A stretch of 64,000 bases of DNA from Roseateles_E cavernae. GTDB lineage: Bacteria > Pseudomonadota > Gammaproteobacteria > Burkholderiales > Burkholderiaceae_C. Shown piece after piece: positions 50,444-59,630 of this stretch. Below the pieces are notes generated by a model. That model was not told the DNA's origin. It worked only from the letters and a program-made list of their open reading frames with translations, and did not search any database. Where the stretch lies: NCBI RefSeq assembly GCF_040187885.1, contig NZ_JBDPLH010000002.1:124001-188000 (forward strand), given 5' to 3'. How positions within the stretch are numbered: position 1 is the first letter of the stretch; the number at the start of each line of letters is the position of its first letter. Position numbers and translations under genes: made by a program.

Positions 50444-51418
50444 TCAGTCCAGCTTCGCTCCAGAGCTTTTCACGACCTCGGCCCAGCGCTTGACCTCGCT
50501 GCTGACGAAGCTGCCGAAGGCATCGCCGTACATGCTGGGCACCTCGGTGCCCAGACCGTTCCAGGCCGACTTGATGGCCTCGTCGGCAAAGGCCTTGCGC
50601 AGCTCGCCCTGCATCGCGGTGATCACGTCCTTGGGCGTGCCCTTGGGCGCCCACAGGCCGTACCAGGTCGCGACCTGGTAGGTCGGCACGCCGCCCTCGA
50701 CACTGGTCGGCACATCGGGGAAGCCCGGCGCACGCTTGTTGGCGGCGACGGCCAGGGCCTTGATGCGGCCGCTCTTGATGTGGGTGGCGGAGGAGCCGAG
50801 GCCGTCGAACATCATGTCCACCTGGCCGGCGATCAGGTCCTGCAGGGCCGGGCCGGCGCCGCGGTAGGGGATGTGGGTGATGAAGGTCTTGGTCTGCAGC
50901 TTGAACAGCTCGCCGGCCAGATGGTGCGAGGTGCCGTTGCCGGCCGAGCCGTAGTTCAGCTTGCCCGGATTCTTGCGGATGAATTCCAGCAGGCCCTTCA
51001 GATCGGTGGCCGGCACCTTGGCCGGGTTGACGACGATGACCTGGGGCACGCTGGAGATCAGGGCCACCGGCACGAAGTCCTCCTCCAGCCTGTACTCGAG
51101 CTTGGGATACATGGCCGGTGCGATCGCGTGATGCACCGCGCCCATGAAGAAGGTGTAGCCATCGGGCGCGGCCTTGGAGGCGATGCCGGCGCCGACGGTG
51201 CCGCCGGCGCCGCCCTTGTTGTCGATGATGAACTGCTTGCCGGTCTGCTTGCTGAGCACGGCGGTCAGCGGCCGCGCGAAGGCATCGGTGCCGCCGCCGG
51301 CCGGGAAGGGCACGACCCAGGTGACGGGCTTGCTGGGCCAGCTCTGGGCCTGGGCGCCGGTGGCGGCCAGCAGTGCGGCGGCGGCCAGCAAGCAGCGGCG
51401 TGTCATGGTGGGCTTCAT
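50444..51418 (-). CDS. Bug/TctC-family periplasmic solute receptor
   Basis: Tripartite tricarboxylate transporter-type binding protein of 324 residues with signal peptide (to about AQAQS, residue 25) and Bug signatures VPFPAGGGTDAFARPL, DNKGGAGGTVGA, NYGSAGNGTSHHLAGELF and PYRGAGPALQDLIAGQVD. Between matA and matB it most likely binds malonate or a related dicarboxylate. No TctA/TctB membrane subunits are nearby, so it would need partners coded elsewhere, as is common for orphan Bug proteins. GGAGA precedes the ATG at 51418. Confidence 0.88.
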   Translation of the reverse strand: MKPTMTRRCLLAAAALLAATGAQAQSWPSKPVTWVVPFPAGGGTDAFARPLTAVLSKQTGKQFIIDNKGGAGGTVGAGIASKAAPDGYTFFMGAVHHAIAPAMYPKLEYRLEEDFVPVALISSVPQVIVVNPAKVPATDLKGLLEFIRKNPGKLNYGSAGNGTSHHLAGELFKLQTKTFITHIPYRGAGPALQDLIAGQVDMMFDGLGSSATHIKSGRIKALAVAANKRAPGFPDVPTSVEGGVPTYQVATWYGLWAPKGTPKDVITAMQGELRKAFADEAIKSAWNGLGTEVPSMYGDAFGSFVSSEVKRWAEVVKSSGAKLD

Positions 51419-51465
51419 CGGTCGGTCTCCTGTGATTGCCGCGCGCGGCGGCTTGTGTATAGGGA

Positions 51466-52773
51466 TCAAAGCAGCGCGGCGACGCCGCGCGAGTAGGCAA
51501 TCTCACCCTGGGTGAAGGCCTCGTGGTAGGCCTCGATCTTGCTGAGGTCGTACAGATAGTTGACCATCATGCCGCAGCTTTGCTTCAGCCCCTTGGCGGC
51601 GCGATTGCCCATCGGGTTGAGCCGCTCCAGGCGGGCACCGTTGTCCAGATGGAAGCGCGCCACCGGATCGCCCTGCGCGCCGGTGGTCTGGCCGACCAGA
51701 TAGACCGCAGCCAGGCGCAGCAGGGCCTGCTGGGCGGCGCTGTCCAGCTTGGCCAGGGTGTCGGCCTGGCTGAGCTTGGCGAGTTCGCCGCCGCAGGCCT
51801 TCAGCAGCAGTTCGCGGGCCTCGCGGGCACGCTCGATCTGCGGCTTCTTCAGCGGGTTCAGCGCGCTGAAATCGCTGCTGCGCTGCAGCCAGGCGGCAAA
51901 GCCGGGGATCGGCGACAGCGTGCAGAAGGTCTTCAGCTTCGGATGCTCGTGCTGCAGATGCTCGGCCACCCGTTTGATCAGGAAATTGCCCAGCGACACG
52001 CCTTTGAGCCCGGGCTCGCAATTGCTGATCGAATAGAACACCGCGACCTTGAACTTGTCCGGCGCCATGGTCTCGGCCTTCTTGTCGATCAGCGGCGCGA
52101 TCGCGGCCGGCATCTCCGGCAGCAGCGCCACCTCGACAAAGATCAGCGGCTCGTCCGGCAGCTGCGGATGGAAGAAGGCGAACAGGCGGCGGTCCGGCTG
52201 CAGGCGGCGGCGCAGATCGTCCCAGCCGTCGATCTCGTGCACTGCCTCGTGGCGGATGATCTGCTCCAGCAGCTGGGCCGGCGAGTTCCAGTCGACCTGG
52301 CGCATCTGCAGAAAGCCGGGGTTGAACCAGGAGCCGAACAGATGCAGCAGGTCGGCCTCGACACTGCGCCATTCCGGATGCCTGGCCAGGCCGCCGAGCA
52401 GACTGCGGCGCAGCCGCACCAGCACGCCGGTGGCGCCGGGCGCGCGGTTCAGGCGGCGGAACAGCTCCTGGCGCGGCGGCTCGCTGACCCGGCTCAATGC
52501 CAGCAGATGGGCGGCATTGGGCTCGGCGGCATAGGCCTGGGCGGCCAGCAGCACGGCCTGCGGATCGGGGTTGAAGTCCAGGCTCAGGCGCTCGAACAGC
52601 TCGTCCAGCCCTTCGGGCGGCAGCTGGGCGATCTGGTCGAGCAGCTCGCGCGCCTGGCCCAGGCTGTTGGCCTCGCCGCGCTCGGACAGCAGGCGGCGCG
52701 CGGCGATCAGCACCTGGCGCTGCTGGCGCTGCAGCCCCCGCAGCAGCGAGGCCTTCTTGAGCTCATCCAACAT
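51466..52773 (-). CDS. matA: Malonyl-CoA decarboxylase
   Basis: Enzyme of 435 residues that converts malonyl-CoA to acetyl-CoA and CO2. The N-terminal helical bundle precedes a GNAT-like catalytic domain with VAVFYSISNCEPGLKGVSLG and FCTLSPIPGFAAWL, where the conserved Ser and a later His (KIEAYHEAF region) act. Length and motifs fit bacterial MatA. It overlaps the GntR gene upstream by 11 bp and leads the receptor and ligase genes. Confidence 0.92.
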   Translation of the reverse strand: MLDELKKASLLRGLQRQQRQVLIAARRLLSERGEANSLGQARELLDQIAQLPPEGLDELFERLSLDFNPDPQAVLLAAQAYAAEPNAAHLLALSRVSEPPRQELFRRLNRAPGATGVLVRLRRSLLGGLARHPEWRSVEADLLHLFGSWFNPGFLQMRQVDWNSPAQLLEQIIRHEAVHEIDGWDDLRRRLQPDRRLFAFFHPQLPDEPLIFVEVALLPEMPAAIAPLIDKKAETMAPDKFKVAVFYSISNCEPGLKGVSLGNFLIKRVAEHLQHEHPKLKTFCTLSPIPGFAAWLQRSSDFSALNPLKKPQIERAREARELLLKACGGELAKLSQADTLAKLDSAAQQALLRLAAVYLVGQTTGAQGDPVARFHLDNGARLERLNPMGNRAAKGLKQSCGMMVNYLYDLSKIEAYHEAFTQGEIAYSRGVAALL

Positions 52774-53446
52774 GGTTCACCTCGGCGTTGTGGCGCATCG
52801 CTTGCAAGGCGCCCAGCTGGGCCAGCAGATGTGCTTGCATCTCGGCCTCGGCGCCGGCCGCGTCGCCGGCCAGCAGCGCGGCCAGCAGGCGGCGGTGCTC
52901 GCTCAGCGAGGCCTGCAGCCGGCCCGGCGACTTCAGCTGGCGGCCGCGCAGCAGGCGCAGGAACTTGCGCAGATCGCCGGTGGCGCGCTCCAGCCAGCGG
53001 TTCGCCGCCAAGGTCTGCAGCAGGCTGTGGAAGACATGGTTGACGCGGTAATAGCTGTCGATGTCGCCGGCCGCCGCAGCCAGCTCCAGCTGCTCGTGCA
53101 GCTGCTGCAGCTGCAGCAGCTGGGCCGGCGTGGCCTTGCGCGCGGCCTCGAAGGCGCAGCGCCCCTCCAGCATCGCCATCACCGGGAACAGATCGTTGGC
53201 GTCGGCGTCGTGCATCTCGATGACGCGGCAGCCCTGGCGGGGCAGCAGCTCCAGCAGACCTTCGGCCACCAGCACCTTCAGCGCCTCGCGCAGCGGCGTG
53301 CGGCTGATCGCCCATTGCTCGGCCAGCGCCTTCTCGTCGACCAGCGCGCCGGGTGCCAGCTCGCGCTCGAAAATCATCGCCCGCAGGCGCGCCGCCACCG
53401 CATCGTGCATCGAGCTGCCGCGCAGGGGGAGGTCGGGGCTGTTCAT
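52763..53446 (-). CDS. GntR-family regulator of the malonate operon (FadR/FCD type)
   Basis: Regulator of 227 residues with an N-terminal winged helix (LVDEKALAEQWAISRTPLREALKVL) and C-terminal all-helical FCD ligand domain containing metal-site histidines (YRVNHVFHSLL, SEHRRLL). It is the first gene of the mat operon and probably responds to malonate or malonyl-CoA, like MatR. Its 11-bp overlap with matA ensures co-expression. A direct repeat ATTACA-TA-ATTACA lies 20-33 bp upstream of its start. Confidence 0.87.
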   Translation of the reverse strand: MNSPDLPLRGSSMHDAVAARLRAMIFERELAPGALVDEKALAEQWAISRTPLREALKVLVAEGLLELLPRQGCRVIEMHDADANDLFPVMAMLEGRCAFEAARKATPAQLLQLQQLHEQLELAAAAGDIDSYYRVNHVFHSLLQTLAANRWLERATGDLRKFLRLLRGRQLKSPGRLQASLSEHRRLLAALLAGDAAGAEAEMQAHLLAQLGALQAMRHNAEVNHVG

Positions 53447-53465
53447 GGGCTGTGGCGAGTTGGTG

Positions 53466-53479
53466 ATTACATAATTACA
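53466..53479. promoter_or_regulatory. AT-rich direct repeat, candidate operator of the mat operon
   Basis: ATTACA repeats with a 2-bp TA spacer in the gap between the divergent GntR gene and sigma-54 activator. It is the only AT-rich block in the gap and so a candidate operator or -10 region. It is not the usual FadR-type TNGTNNNACNA dyad. Confidence 0.35.
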
Positions 53480-53595
53480 GCCCTGTGCGGAGCCCGCATC
53501 GGGGTAGACCCGCAGCCGCGCCGACGGCCTTGGCGCGCTGCTACATTGCGCAGGCTGTGGCCGGCCGGCCGCCGTTTCCCGCTGCGCAGACACCC

Positions 53596-55062
53596 GTGAT
53601 CAACAGCTCCCAACTCCCGCTCGATGCCCCAGGCGTGCTGCGCCTGGCGGCGCGCACGATGTTCGAGCTGCTCGAGTCCAGTGCCCAGGGCATGATGGTG
53701 CTGGACCGCGAGCACCGCATCGTCTGGATCAGCGAGGGCTACAAGCGCTTCCTGCCCGGCCTGGGTTTCGAGCACGAGTCCGACTTCGTCGGCCGCCGCG
53801 TCGAGGAGGTGGTGCCCAACACCTTGATGGCCCAGGTGATCGACAGCGGCCAGCCCATTCTGGTGGACCTGCTGAGCAACAAGGCCGGCACCTTTCTGGT
53901 CAGCCGCCTGCCGCTGCGCAGCGACGCCGGCGAGGTGATCGGTGCGCTGGGCGTGGTCCTGCTCGACCACCCGGAGACCACGATGCAGCCGCTGATCGCC
54001 AAATTCGGCCGGCTGCAGCAGGAGCTCGACGAGGCGCACCGCCGGCTGGCGGCCGAGCAGGTCAGGAACCGCCGCCCCAAGCACACCATCGCCAGCTTCA
54101 TCGGTGCAGGCCCGGCCGCGCTGGAGCTCAAGCGCCAGGCCCGCCGTGTAGCGCAGACCGATGCGCCGGTGCTGCTGCTGGGCGAGACCGGCACCGGCAA
54201 GGAGCTGCTGGCGCACGGCATCCATGCGGCCTCGCGGCGTGCCGGCGGGCCGCTGGTCAGCATCAATATCGCGGCCGTGCCGGACACCTTGCTGGAGGCC
54301 GAGTTCTTCGGCGTCGCGCCGGGCGCCTATACCGGTGCCGACCGCAAGGGCCGCGACGGCAAGTTCGCGCTGGCCGATGGCGGCACGCTCTTTCTCGACG
54401 AGATCGGTGACATGCCGCTGGCGCTGCAGAGCAAGCTGCTGCGGGTGCTGCAGGAGCAGGAGTTCGAGCCGCTGGGCAGCAACACGGTGCGGCGGGTCGA
54501 TGTGCGGGTGATCGCCGCCACCAGCCGCGACCTGGCCGCGATGGTGGCGGCCGGCGAGTTCCGCGCCGACCTCTTCTACCGGCTCAATGTGCTGCCGCTG
54601 AAGCTGCCGCCGCTGCGCGAGCGCCTGGAGGACATCGAGGCCCTGGCCGAGACGCTGGGCGAGGACATCGCGCGGCGCAGCGGCATGCCGCAGCGCCAGC
54701 TCAGCCCCGAGGCGCTGGACTGGCTGGCCCGGCAGCCCTGGCCCGGCAATATCCGCCAGCTGCGCAATGTGCTGGAGCAGGCCAGCCTGATGAGCGACGA
54801 AATCCAGCTGGGCGTGCACAGCTTCGATCCGGCCGCGCTGGCCTGCCTGCCCGCGCCGGCCGAGGCGCCGCCGGCCCCTGCGCAGGCGCCGCGCCACATC
54901 CGACCGCTGCCCGAGCGCATCGAGGCGCTGGAGCGCGAGGCCATTGCCGAGGCCCTGGCGCTGACCGAGGGCAATCGCATGGCGGCCGCCCGGCTGCTGC
55001 AGATCTCGCGGGCCTCTCTTTACGAGCGCCTGACGCGCTGGCCCGATCTCGGCGCGGCGTGA
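53596..55062 (+). CDS. Sigma-54-dependent activator (PAS - AAA+ - Fis)
   Basis: Enhancer-binding protein of 488 residues. An N-terminal PAS domain (about 25-140) is followed by an AAA+ domain with Walker A GETGTGKE, GAYTGA (the sigma-54 contact loop GAFTGA with F to Y), Walker B GGTLFLDEIGD and the R-finger region, then a C-terminal Fis HTH (GNRMAAARLLQISRASLYERL). The start is GTG at 53596; the longer open frame has no protein character. It is divergent from the mat operon by 149 bp and may act on it or on a gene elsewhere. The PAS domain suggests sensing of a small carboxylate. Confidence 0.88.
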   Translation: MINSSQLPLDAPGVLRLAARTMFELLESSAQGMMVLDREHRIVWISEGYKRFLPGLGFEHESDFVGRRVEEVVPNTLMAQVIDSGQPILVDLLSNKAGTFLVSRLPLRSDAGEVIGALGVVLLDHPETTMQPLIAKFGRLQQELDEAHRRLAAEQVRNRRPKHTIASFIGAGPAALELKRQARRVAQTDAPVLLLGETGTGKELLAHGIHAASRRAGGPLVSINIAAVPDTLLEAEFFGVAPGAYTGADRKGRDGKFALADGGTLFLDEIGDMPLALQSKLLRVLQEQEFEPLGSNTVRRVDVRVIAATSRDLAAMVAAGEFRADLFYRLNVLPLKLPPLRERLEDIEALAETLGEDIARRSGMPQRQLSPEALDWLARQPWPGNIRQLRNVLEQASLMSDEIQLGVHSFDPAALACLPAPAEAPPAPAQAPRHIRPLPERIEALEREAIAEALALTEGNRMAAARLLQISRASLYERLTRWPDLGAA

Positions 55063-55191
55063 CAAATAGCCGCCAGCCCGGGGCGGCCTGAGCTGATAGC
55101 AGTTGTTTGTGCGCGTCTCGCCCTTGCGCCTTGCCGACGCTTGCCCGCATAGTGGCCGCGCGGTGATCGCGACGATAAGAAGGAGACAGTC

Positions 55192-56727
55192 ATGGGCAAT
55201 CTGATGTTGGCCACCCGTTTGCGCCTGGCGGTGCTGGTGGTGGTGCTGGGCTTTGTGGCCCTGGTGCTGCTGCTGACCTACCGGGCCTCCAGCAGCCTGC
55301 TGGGCGTGAAGATGCTGACCACGGTGGACCAGGTCAAGCTGGGCGAGAAGATCGCCCGCGAGCATTACGAGAAGGCCAGGTCCGGCGCGATGCCCGAGGC
55401 CGAGGCCAAGGCCGCCGCCGCGGCGGCCATCGGCAAGATCCGCTACTCGGGCAGCGAGTACCTGTGGATCAACGATATGAGCCCGCGCATGGTGATGCAC
55501 CCGATCAATACCAAGCTCGATGGCCAGGACCTGAGCCAGAACAAGGACCCGAACGGCAAGCGCCTGTTCATCGAGTTCGTCGAGGTGGTCAAGGCCAGCG
55601 GGGCCGGCTATGTCGACTATCTGTGGCCCAAGCCCGGCGCCAAGGATCCCGAGCCCAAGCGCAGCTATGTGCTGGGTTTCGCGCCCTGGGGCTGGGTGAT
55701 CGGCTCGGGCGTCTACGTGGACGATGTCAAGGCGGTGGCGCGCCAGGACGCGGTGTTCACGCTGGTACTGGTGCTGCTGGCCGGCGGCCTGGCGCTGGGC
55801 GGGGTGGAGCTGTTCGTGCGCGGCCTGCGCAAGCGCCTGGCCAGCATGCAGGCCTTGATGCATGCGGTGGCCGGCGGCGATCTGCGCGCCGACATCCAGC
55901 CCGGCCGGCCCGATGAGCTGGGCCTGGTGCTGCGCGAGGTGGTGGCGATGCAAAAGCGCCTGACCGAGCTGGTGCGGGCGATCCGCGAGGCCACCGAGTC
56001 GATCGGCCATGCCTCCAGCGAGGTGGCGCTGGGCAGCCAGGATCTGTCCTCGCGCACCGAGCAGGCCGCCTCGAATCTGCAGCAGACGGCGGCCTCGATG
56101 CAGGAGTTGACCCAGCAGGTGCGCCACTCGGCCCAGGCGGCCGACCAGACCAATGCCCTGGCCGACACGGCCGCCGGCCAGGCCCGCGCCGGCGCGGCGG
56201 CGATGCAGGAAGTGGTGCGCACGATGGACGGCATCTCGGACGCCAGCCGCAAGATCACCGACATCATCAGCGTGATCGACGGCGTGGCCTTCCAGACCAA
56301 TATCCTGGCGCTGAACGCTGCGGTCGAGGCGGCCCGGGCCGGAGAGCAGGGGCGGGGCTTCGCGGTGGTCGCGGCCGAGGTGCGCAGCCTGGCGCAGCGC
56401 TCGGCCCAGGCGGCCAAGGAGATCAAGGCCTTGATCACCGATTCGACCGAGCGGGTCTCGGCCGGCAGCCGGCAGGTCAGCCGCGCCGGCGACACCATGG
56501 GCGACATCCTCGGCGCGGTGCAGCGGGTCACGACCACGGTCAGCGAGATCAGCCAGGCCAGCAGCGGCCAGTCCGAGGGCATTGCACAGATCAACCAGGC
56601 GGTGGCCCAGCTCGACGACATGACGCAGCAGAACGCCGCCCTGGTCGAGCAGACCGCGGCGGCGGCCGAGTCGCTGAAGCAGCAGGCCCAGCAGCTGAGC
56701 GCGACGGTGGCGGTGTTCAAGATCTAG
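55192..56727 (+). CDS. Methyl-accepting chemotaxis protein with single Cache sensor
   Basis: Chemoreceptor of 511 residues. TM1 is near residues 9-30, a periplasmic sCache_2 domain spans about 32-185 (YSGSEYLWINDM, RMVMHPINTKLDGQDL, GWVIGSGVYVDD), then TM2 about 190-210, a HAMP domain and the long coiled-coil signalling domain with the hairpin tip around EISQ/EVRSLAQRSAQAAKEIKALI. The tip is intact, but there is no C-terminal NWETF pentapeptide for CheR tethering. AAGGAG precedes the ATG. sCache_2 receptors usually bind small organic acids. It is monocistronic and ends at a terminator. Confidence 0.9.
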   Translation: MGNLMLATRLRLAVLVVVLGFVALVLLLTYRASSSLLGVKMLTTVDQVKLGEKIAREHYEKARSGAMPEAEAKAAAAAAIGKIRYSGSEYLWINDMSPRMVMHPINTKLDGQDLSQNKDPNGKRLFIEFVEVVKASGAGYVDYLWPKPGAKDPEPKRSYVLGFAPWGWVIGSGVYVDDVKAVARQDAVFTLVLVLLAGGLALGGVELFVRGLRKRLASMQALMHAVAGGDLRADIQPGRPDELGLVLREVVAMQKRLTELVRAIREATESIGHASSEVALGSQDLSSRTEQAASNLQQTAASMQELTQQVRHSAQAADQTNALADTAAGQARAGAAAMQEVVRTMDGISDASRKITDIISVIDGVAFQTNILALNAAVEAARAGEQGRGFAVVAAEVRSLAQRSAQAAKEIKALITDSTERVSAGSRQVSRAGDTMGDILGAVQRVTTTVSEISQASSGQSEGIAQINQAVAQLDDMTQQNAALVEQTAAAAESLKQQAQQLSATVAVFKI

Positions 56728-56799
56728 GCATAGACCGTCGATTGACTGTCTGAATTTCAGGCAGCGACTGCTTTCCGGACGCGCGTTCGATGCGGCTGC

Positions 56800-56840
56800 C
56801 CGGCCTAGCGCCGCCCATCGGGGCGCTAGGCCGGCTGTTT
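56800..56840 (+). terminator. Intrinsic terminator after the chemoreceptor gene
   Basis: A 13-bp perfect stem CCGGCCTAGCGCC / GGCGCTAGGCCGG with a 9-nt loop is followed by CTGTTT. It lies 72 bp after the stop at 56727 and insulates the ABC transporter operon. Confidence 0.75.
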
Positions 56841-56930
56841 CTCGGGGTTTACACCAGTTTGGTGCGTTCGGGCATGGGATGTGCATCTTGATGGGGCAAG
56901 CTCAGCGAGCCACAACAAGGAGACGACCCG

Positions 56931-58145
56931 ATGACCACCCCATCCCTTTCCAGCAAGCGCCTTGTCCTCACCGCTCTGATCGCAGCCTTGGCCGCCGCGT
57001 ATGCGCCGGCGCCCGCGCTGGCCCAGGCGGGCAAGGACATCCGCATCGCCCATATCTACAGCAAGACCGGGCCGCTGGAAGCCTATGGCAAGCAGACCCA
57101 GACCGGCTTCATGATGGGCCTGGACTATGCGACCGGCGGCACTTTTGCCGTGGCGGGGCGCAAGCTGGTGGTGATCGAGAAGGACGATCAGGGCAAGCCC
57201 GATGTGGGCAAGAACCTCCTGGCAGCGGCCTATGGCGACGACAAGGCCGATCTGGCCGTGGGCCCGACCTCGTCCGGCGTGGCCCTGGCCCTGCTGCCGG
57301 TGGCCGAGGAGTACAAGAAGATCCTGCTGGTGGAGCCCGCCGTGGCCGACTCGATCACCGGCGACAAGTGGAACAAATACATCTTCCGCACCGGCCGCAA
57401 CTCCAGCCAGGATGCGATCTCCAACGCGGTGGCGCTGGACAAGGCCGGCGTGACGATCGCGACCCTGGCGCAGGACTATGCCTTTGGCCGCGACGGCGTG
57501 AAGGCCTTCAAGGACGCGGTCAAGAAGGCCAAGATTGTTCACGAAGAGTACCTGCCAACGACGACCACCGACTTCACCGCCGGCGCCCAGCGCCTGATCG
57601 ACAAGCTGAAGGACCAGCCGGGCCGCAAGGTGATCTTCATCATCTGGGCCGGTGCCGGCAACCCCTTCAAGATCGCCGATCTGGACCTGAAGCGCCATGG
57701 CATCGAGGTCGCGACCGGCGGCAACATCATGCCGGCGATGGTCAATTACAAGGCCTTCCCCGGCATGGAGGGCGCGACCTACTACTACTTCGGCATCCCG
57801 AAGAACCCGGCCAACGAGTGGCTGGTGGCCAATCACTACAAGCAGCTGAAGACGCCGCCGGACTTTTTCACCGCCGGCGGCATGAGCGCGGCGATCGCGG
57901 TGGTCGAGGCGCTGAAGAAGACCGCCGGCGACACCAACACCAACAAGCTGATCAAGACCATGGAGGGCATGAGCTTCGAGACGCCCAAGGGCAAGATGAG
58001 CTTCCGTGCCGAGGATCACCAGGCGATGCAGTCCATGTATCACTTCAAGATCAAGGTGGATCCGGCCTTCCCCTGGGGCGTGCCCGAGCTGATCCGCGAG
58101 ATCAAGCCCGAGGAAATGCAGGTACCGGTTCGCAACAAGCGTTGA
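56931..58145 (+). CDS. Liv-type (HAAT) ABC transporter substrate-binding protein
   Basis: Periplasmic binding protein of 404 residues of peripla_BP_6 type. A signal peptide runs to about residue 33 (ALAQA), then two Rossmann-like lobes with IRIAHIYSKTGPLEAYGKQT, AVGPTSSGVALAL and TIATLAQDYAFGRDGVKAF. Family members bind branched-chain amino acids, amides or aromatic acids; this one's ligand is unknown. AAGGAG lies 9 bp before the ATG. First gene of a six-gene operon. Confidence 0.9.
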   Translation: MTTPSLSSKRLVLTALIAALAAAYAPAPALAQAGKDIRIAHIYSKTGPLEAYGKQTQTGFMMGLDYATGGTFAVAGRKLVVIEKDDQGKPDVGKNLLAAAYGDDKADLAVGPTSSGVALALLPVAEEYKKILLVEPAVADSITGDKWNKYIFRTGRNSSQDAISNAVALDKAGVTIATLAQDYAFGRDGVKAFKDAVKKAKIVHEEYLPTTTTDFTAGAQRLIDKLKDQPGRKVIFIIWAGAGNPFKIADLDLKRHGIEVATGGNIMPAMVNYKAFPGMEGATYYYFGIPKNPANEWLVANHYKQLKTPPDFFTAGGMSAAIAVVEALKKTAGDTNTNKLIKTMEGMSFETPKGKMSFRAEDHQAMQSMYHFKIKVDPAFPWGVPELIREIKPEEMQVPVRNKR

Positions 58146-58152
58146 GTCGTCG

Positions 58153-58896
58153 ATGCTTGAAACCCGTGACCTGACGATTCGCTTCGGCGGCCATGTGGCG
58201 GTCGACCATGTGTCCTGCGCCTTCCGACCCGGCACGCTGACGGCCATCGTCGGGCCCAACGGGGCCGGCAAGACGACCTATTTCAATCTGATCTCGGGCC
58301 AGCTGCGGGCCAGCGAGGGCTCGGTGTCGCTCGACGGGCATGACCTGACCCCGCTGTCGGCGCCGCAGCGCACGCGCCGTGGCCTCGGGCGGGCTTTTCA
58401 GCTGACCCAGCTGTTTCCGAATCTGTCGGTGCTGGAGAACGTGCGGCTGGCGGTGCAGGCGCGGCGCGGCATGGGGCTGAACTTCTTGAGCGTGTGGCTG
58501 AGCCACCGCGAGCTGCTGGACGAGGCGCAAGCCATCGTCGAGCGGGTGCGCCTGGGCGCCCGGGCCGAGGCCCCGGCGGCCAGCCTGCCGCATGGCGACC
58601 AGCGCAAGCTGGAGGTGGCGCTGCTGATCGCGCTGCAGCCCGAGGTCTATATGTTCGACGAGCCGACCGCCGGCATGAGCGTCGACGAGGTGCCGGTGAT
58701 CCTGGACCTGATACGCGCACTGAAGGCGGAAGGGCGCCACACCATCCTGCTGGTCGAGCACAAGATGGATGTGGTGCGCGAGCTGGCCGACCGCATCATC
58801 GTGCTGCACAACGGCCAGCTGGTGGCCGATGGCGAGCCGGCCGCCGTGATCGCCTCGCCCGTGGTGCAGAACGCCTATCTCGGGGTGGCGGCATGA
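58153..58896 (+). CDS. livG: Liv-type ABC transporter ATP-binding protein (LivG)
   Basis: ATPase subunit of 247 residues with Walker A GPNGAGKT, a LivG-type Q-loop around FQLTQLFPNLSVLENV, a weak signature LPHGDQRKLEVALLIAL in place of LSGGQ, Walker B VYMFDEPTAGMS and switch His LLVEHKMDVV. The signature motif PHGDQ is a common LivG variant. It follows the binding-protein gene by 7 bp and overlaps livF by 4 bp. Confidence 0.92.
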   Translation: MLETRDLTIRFGGHVAVDHVSCAFRPGTLTAIVGPNGAGKTTYFNLISGQLRASEGSVSLDGHDLTPLSAPQRTRRGLGRAFQLTQLFPNLSVLENVRLAVQARRGMGLNFLSVWLSHRELLDEAQAIVERVRLGARAEAPAASLPHGDQRKLEVALLIALQPEVYMFDEPTAGMSVDEVPVILDLIRALKAEGRHTILLVEHKMDVVRELADRIIVLHNGQLVADGEPAAVIASPVVQNAYLGVAA

Positions 58897-59630
58897 GCAA
58901 GCCCTTGCTGAGCCTTGAGGGGGTGCATACCCATATCGGCGCCTATCACATCCTGCACGGCGTCGACCTGGCCGTGCCCGAGGGCCAGGTCACGATGCTC
59001 CTGGGTCGCAACGGCGCCGGCAAGACCACGACGCTGCGAACCATCATGGGCCTGTGGAAGGCCAGCCAGGGTCAGGTCTTGTTCGACGGCCGGCCCATCA
59101 CCGCCGCGACCACGCCCGAGATCGCGCAGCGCGACGTCGCCTATGTGCCCGAGAACATGGGCATCTTCGGCGACCTGACGGTACGCGAGAACCTGCTGCT
59201 GGCCGCGCGCCGGGCCCGCTCCATCGACGAGCTGGACACGCAGCGCCTGGACTGGCTGTTCGGCCTCTTTCCGGCGCTGAAGACCTTCTGGCTGCATCCC
59301 GCCGGCAAGCTCAGCGGCGGCCAGAAGCAGATGCTGGCCATCGCCCGCGCGATGATAGAGCCGCGCCGCCTGCTGCTGATCGATGAACCCTCCAAGGGCC
59401 TGGCGCCCGCCATCATCCTGAACATGATCGAAGCCTTGCGCGAGTTGAAACGCAGCCGCAGCACGGTGCTGCTGGTCGAGCAGAACTTCATGGTGGCCAA
59501 GGCCTTGGGCGACCGGGTCGCGGTGATGGACGACGGCCGTGTCGTGCACAGCGGCGCGATGGCCGAGCTGGCCGGCGACGAGGCACTGCAGCAGCGTCTC
59601 CTGGGTCTGTCGCTGGGAGTCTACCAATGA
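58893..59630 (+). CDS. livF: Liv-type ABC transporter ATP-binding protein (LivF)
   Basis: Second ATPase subunit of 245 residues: Walker A GRNGAGKTT, Q-loop YVPENMGIFGDLTVREN, signature LSGGQKQMLAIARAM, Walker B LLLIDEPSKGLAP and H-loop LLVEQNF (Gln in place of His, usual in LivF). Start ATGA overlaps livG, stop overlaps livH by 4 bp. Confidence 0.93.
   Translation: MSKPLLSLEGVHTHIGAYHILHGVDLAVPEGQVTMLLGRNGAGKTTTLRTIMGLWKASQGQVLFDGRPITAATTPEIAQRDVAYVPENMGIFGDLTVRENLLLAARRARSIDELDTQRLDWLFGLFPALKTFWLHPAGKLSGGQKQMLAIARAMIEPRRLLLIDEPSKGLAPAIILNMIEALRELKRSRSTVLLVEQNFMVAKALGDRVAVMDDGRVVHSGAMAELAGDEALQQRLLGLSLGVYQ

Noticed and set aside
48906..51506. A single 866-codon protein joining the Bug receptor region to malonate-CoA ligase
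   Set aside because: The first 356 codons are out of frame with the receptor and not protein-like. The ligase has its own start at 50438.
53467..56886. 1139-codon minus-strand frame spanning the sigma-54 activator and chemoreceptor
   Set aside because: It crosses two well-supported genes and an intergenic region and has the His/Gln/Arg/Gly composition of high-GC antisense frames.
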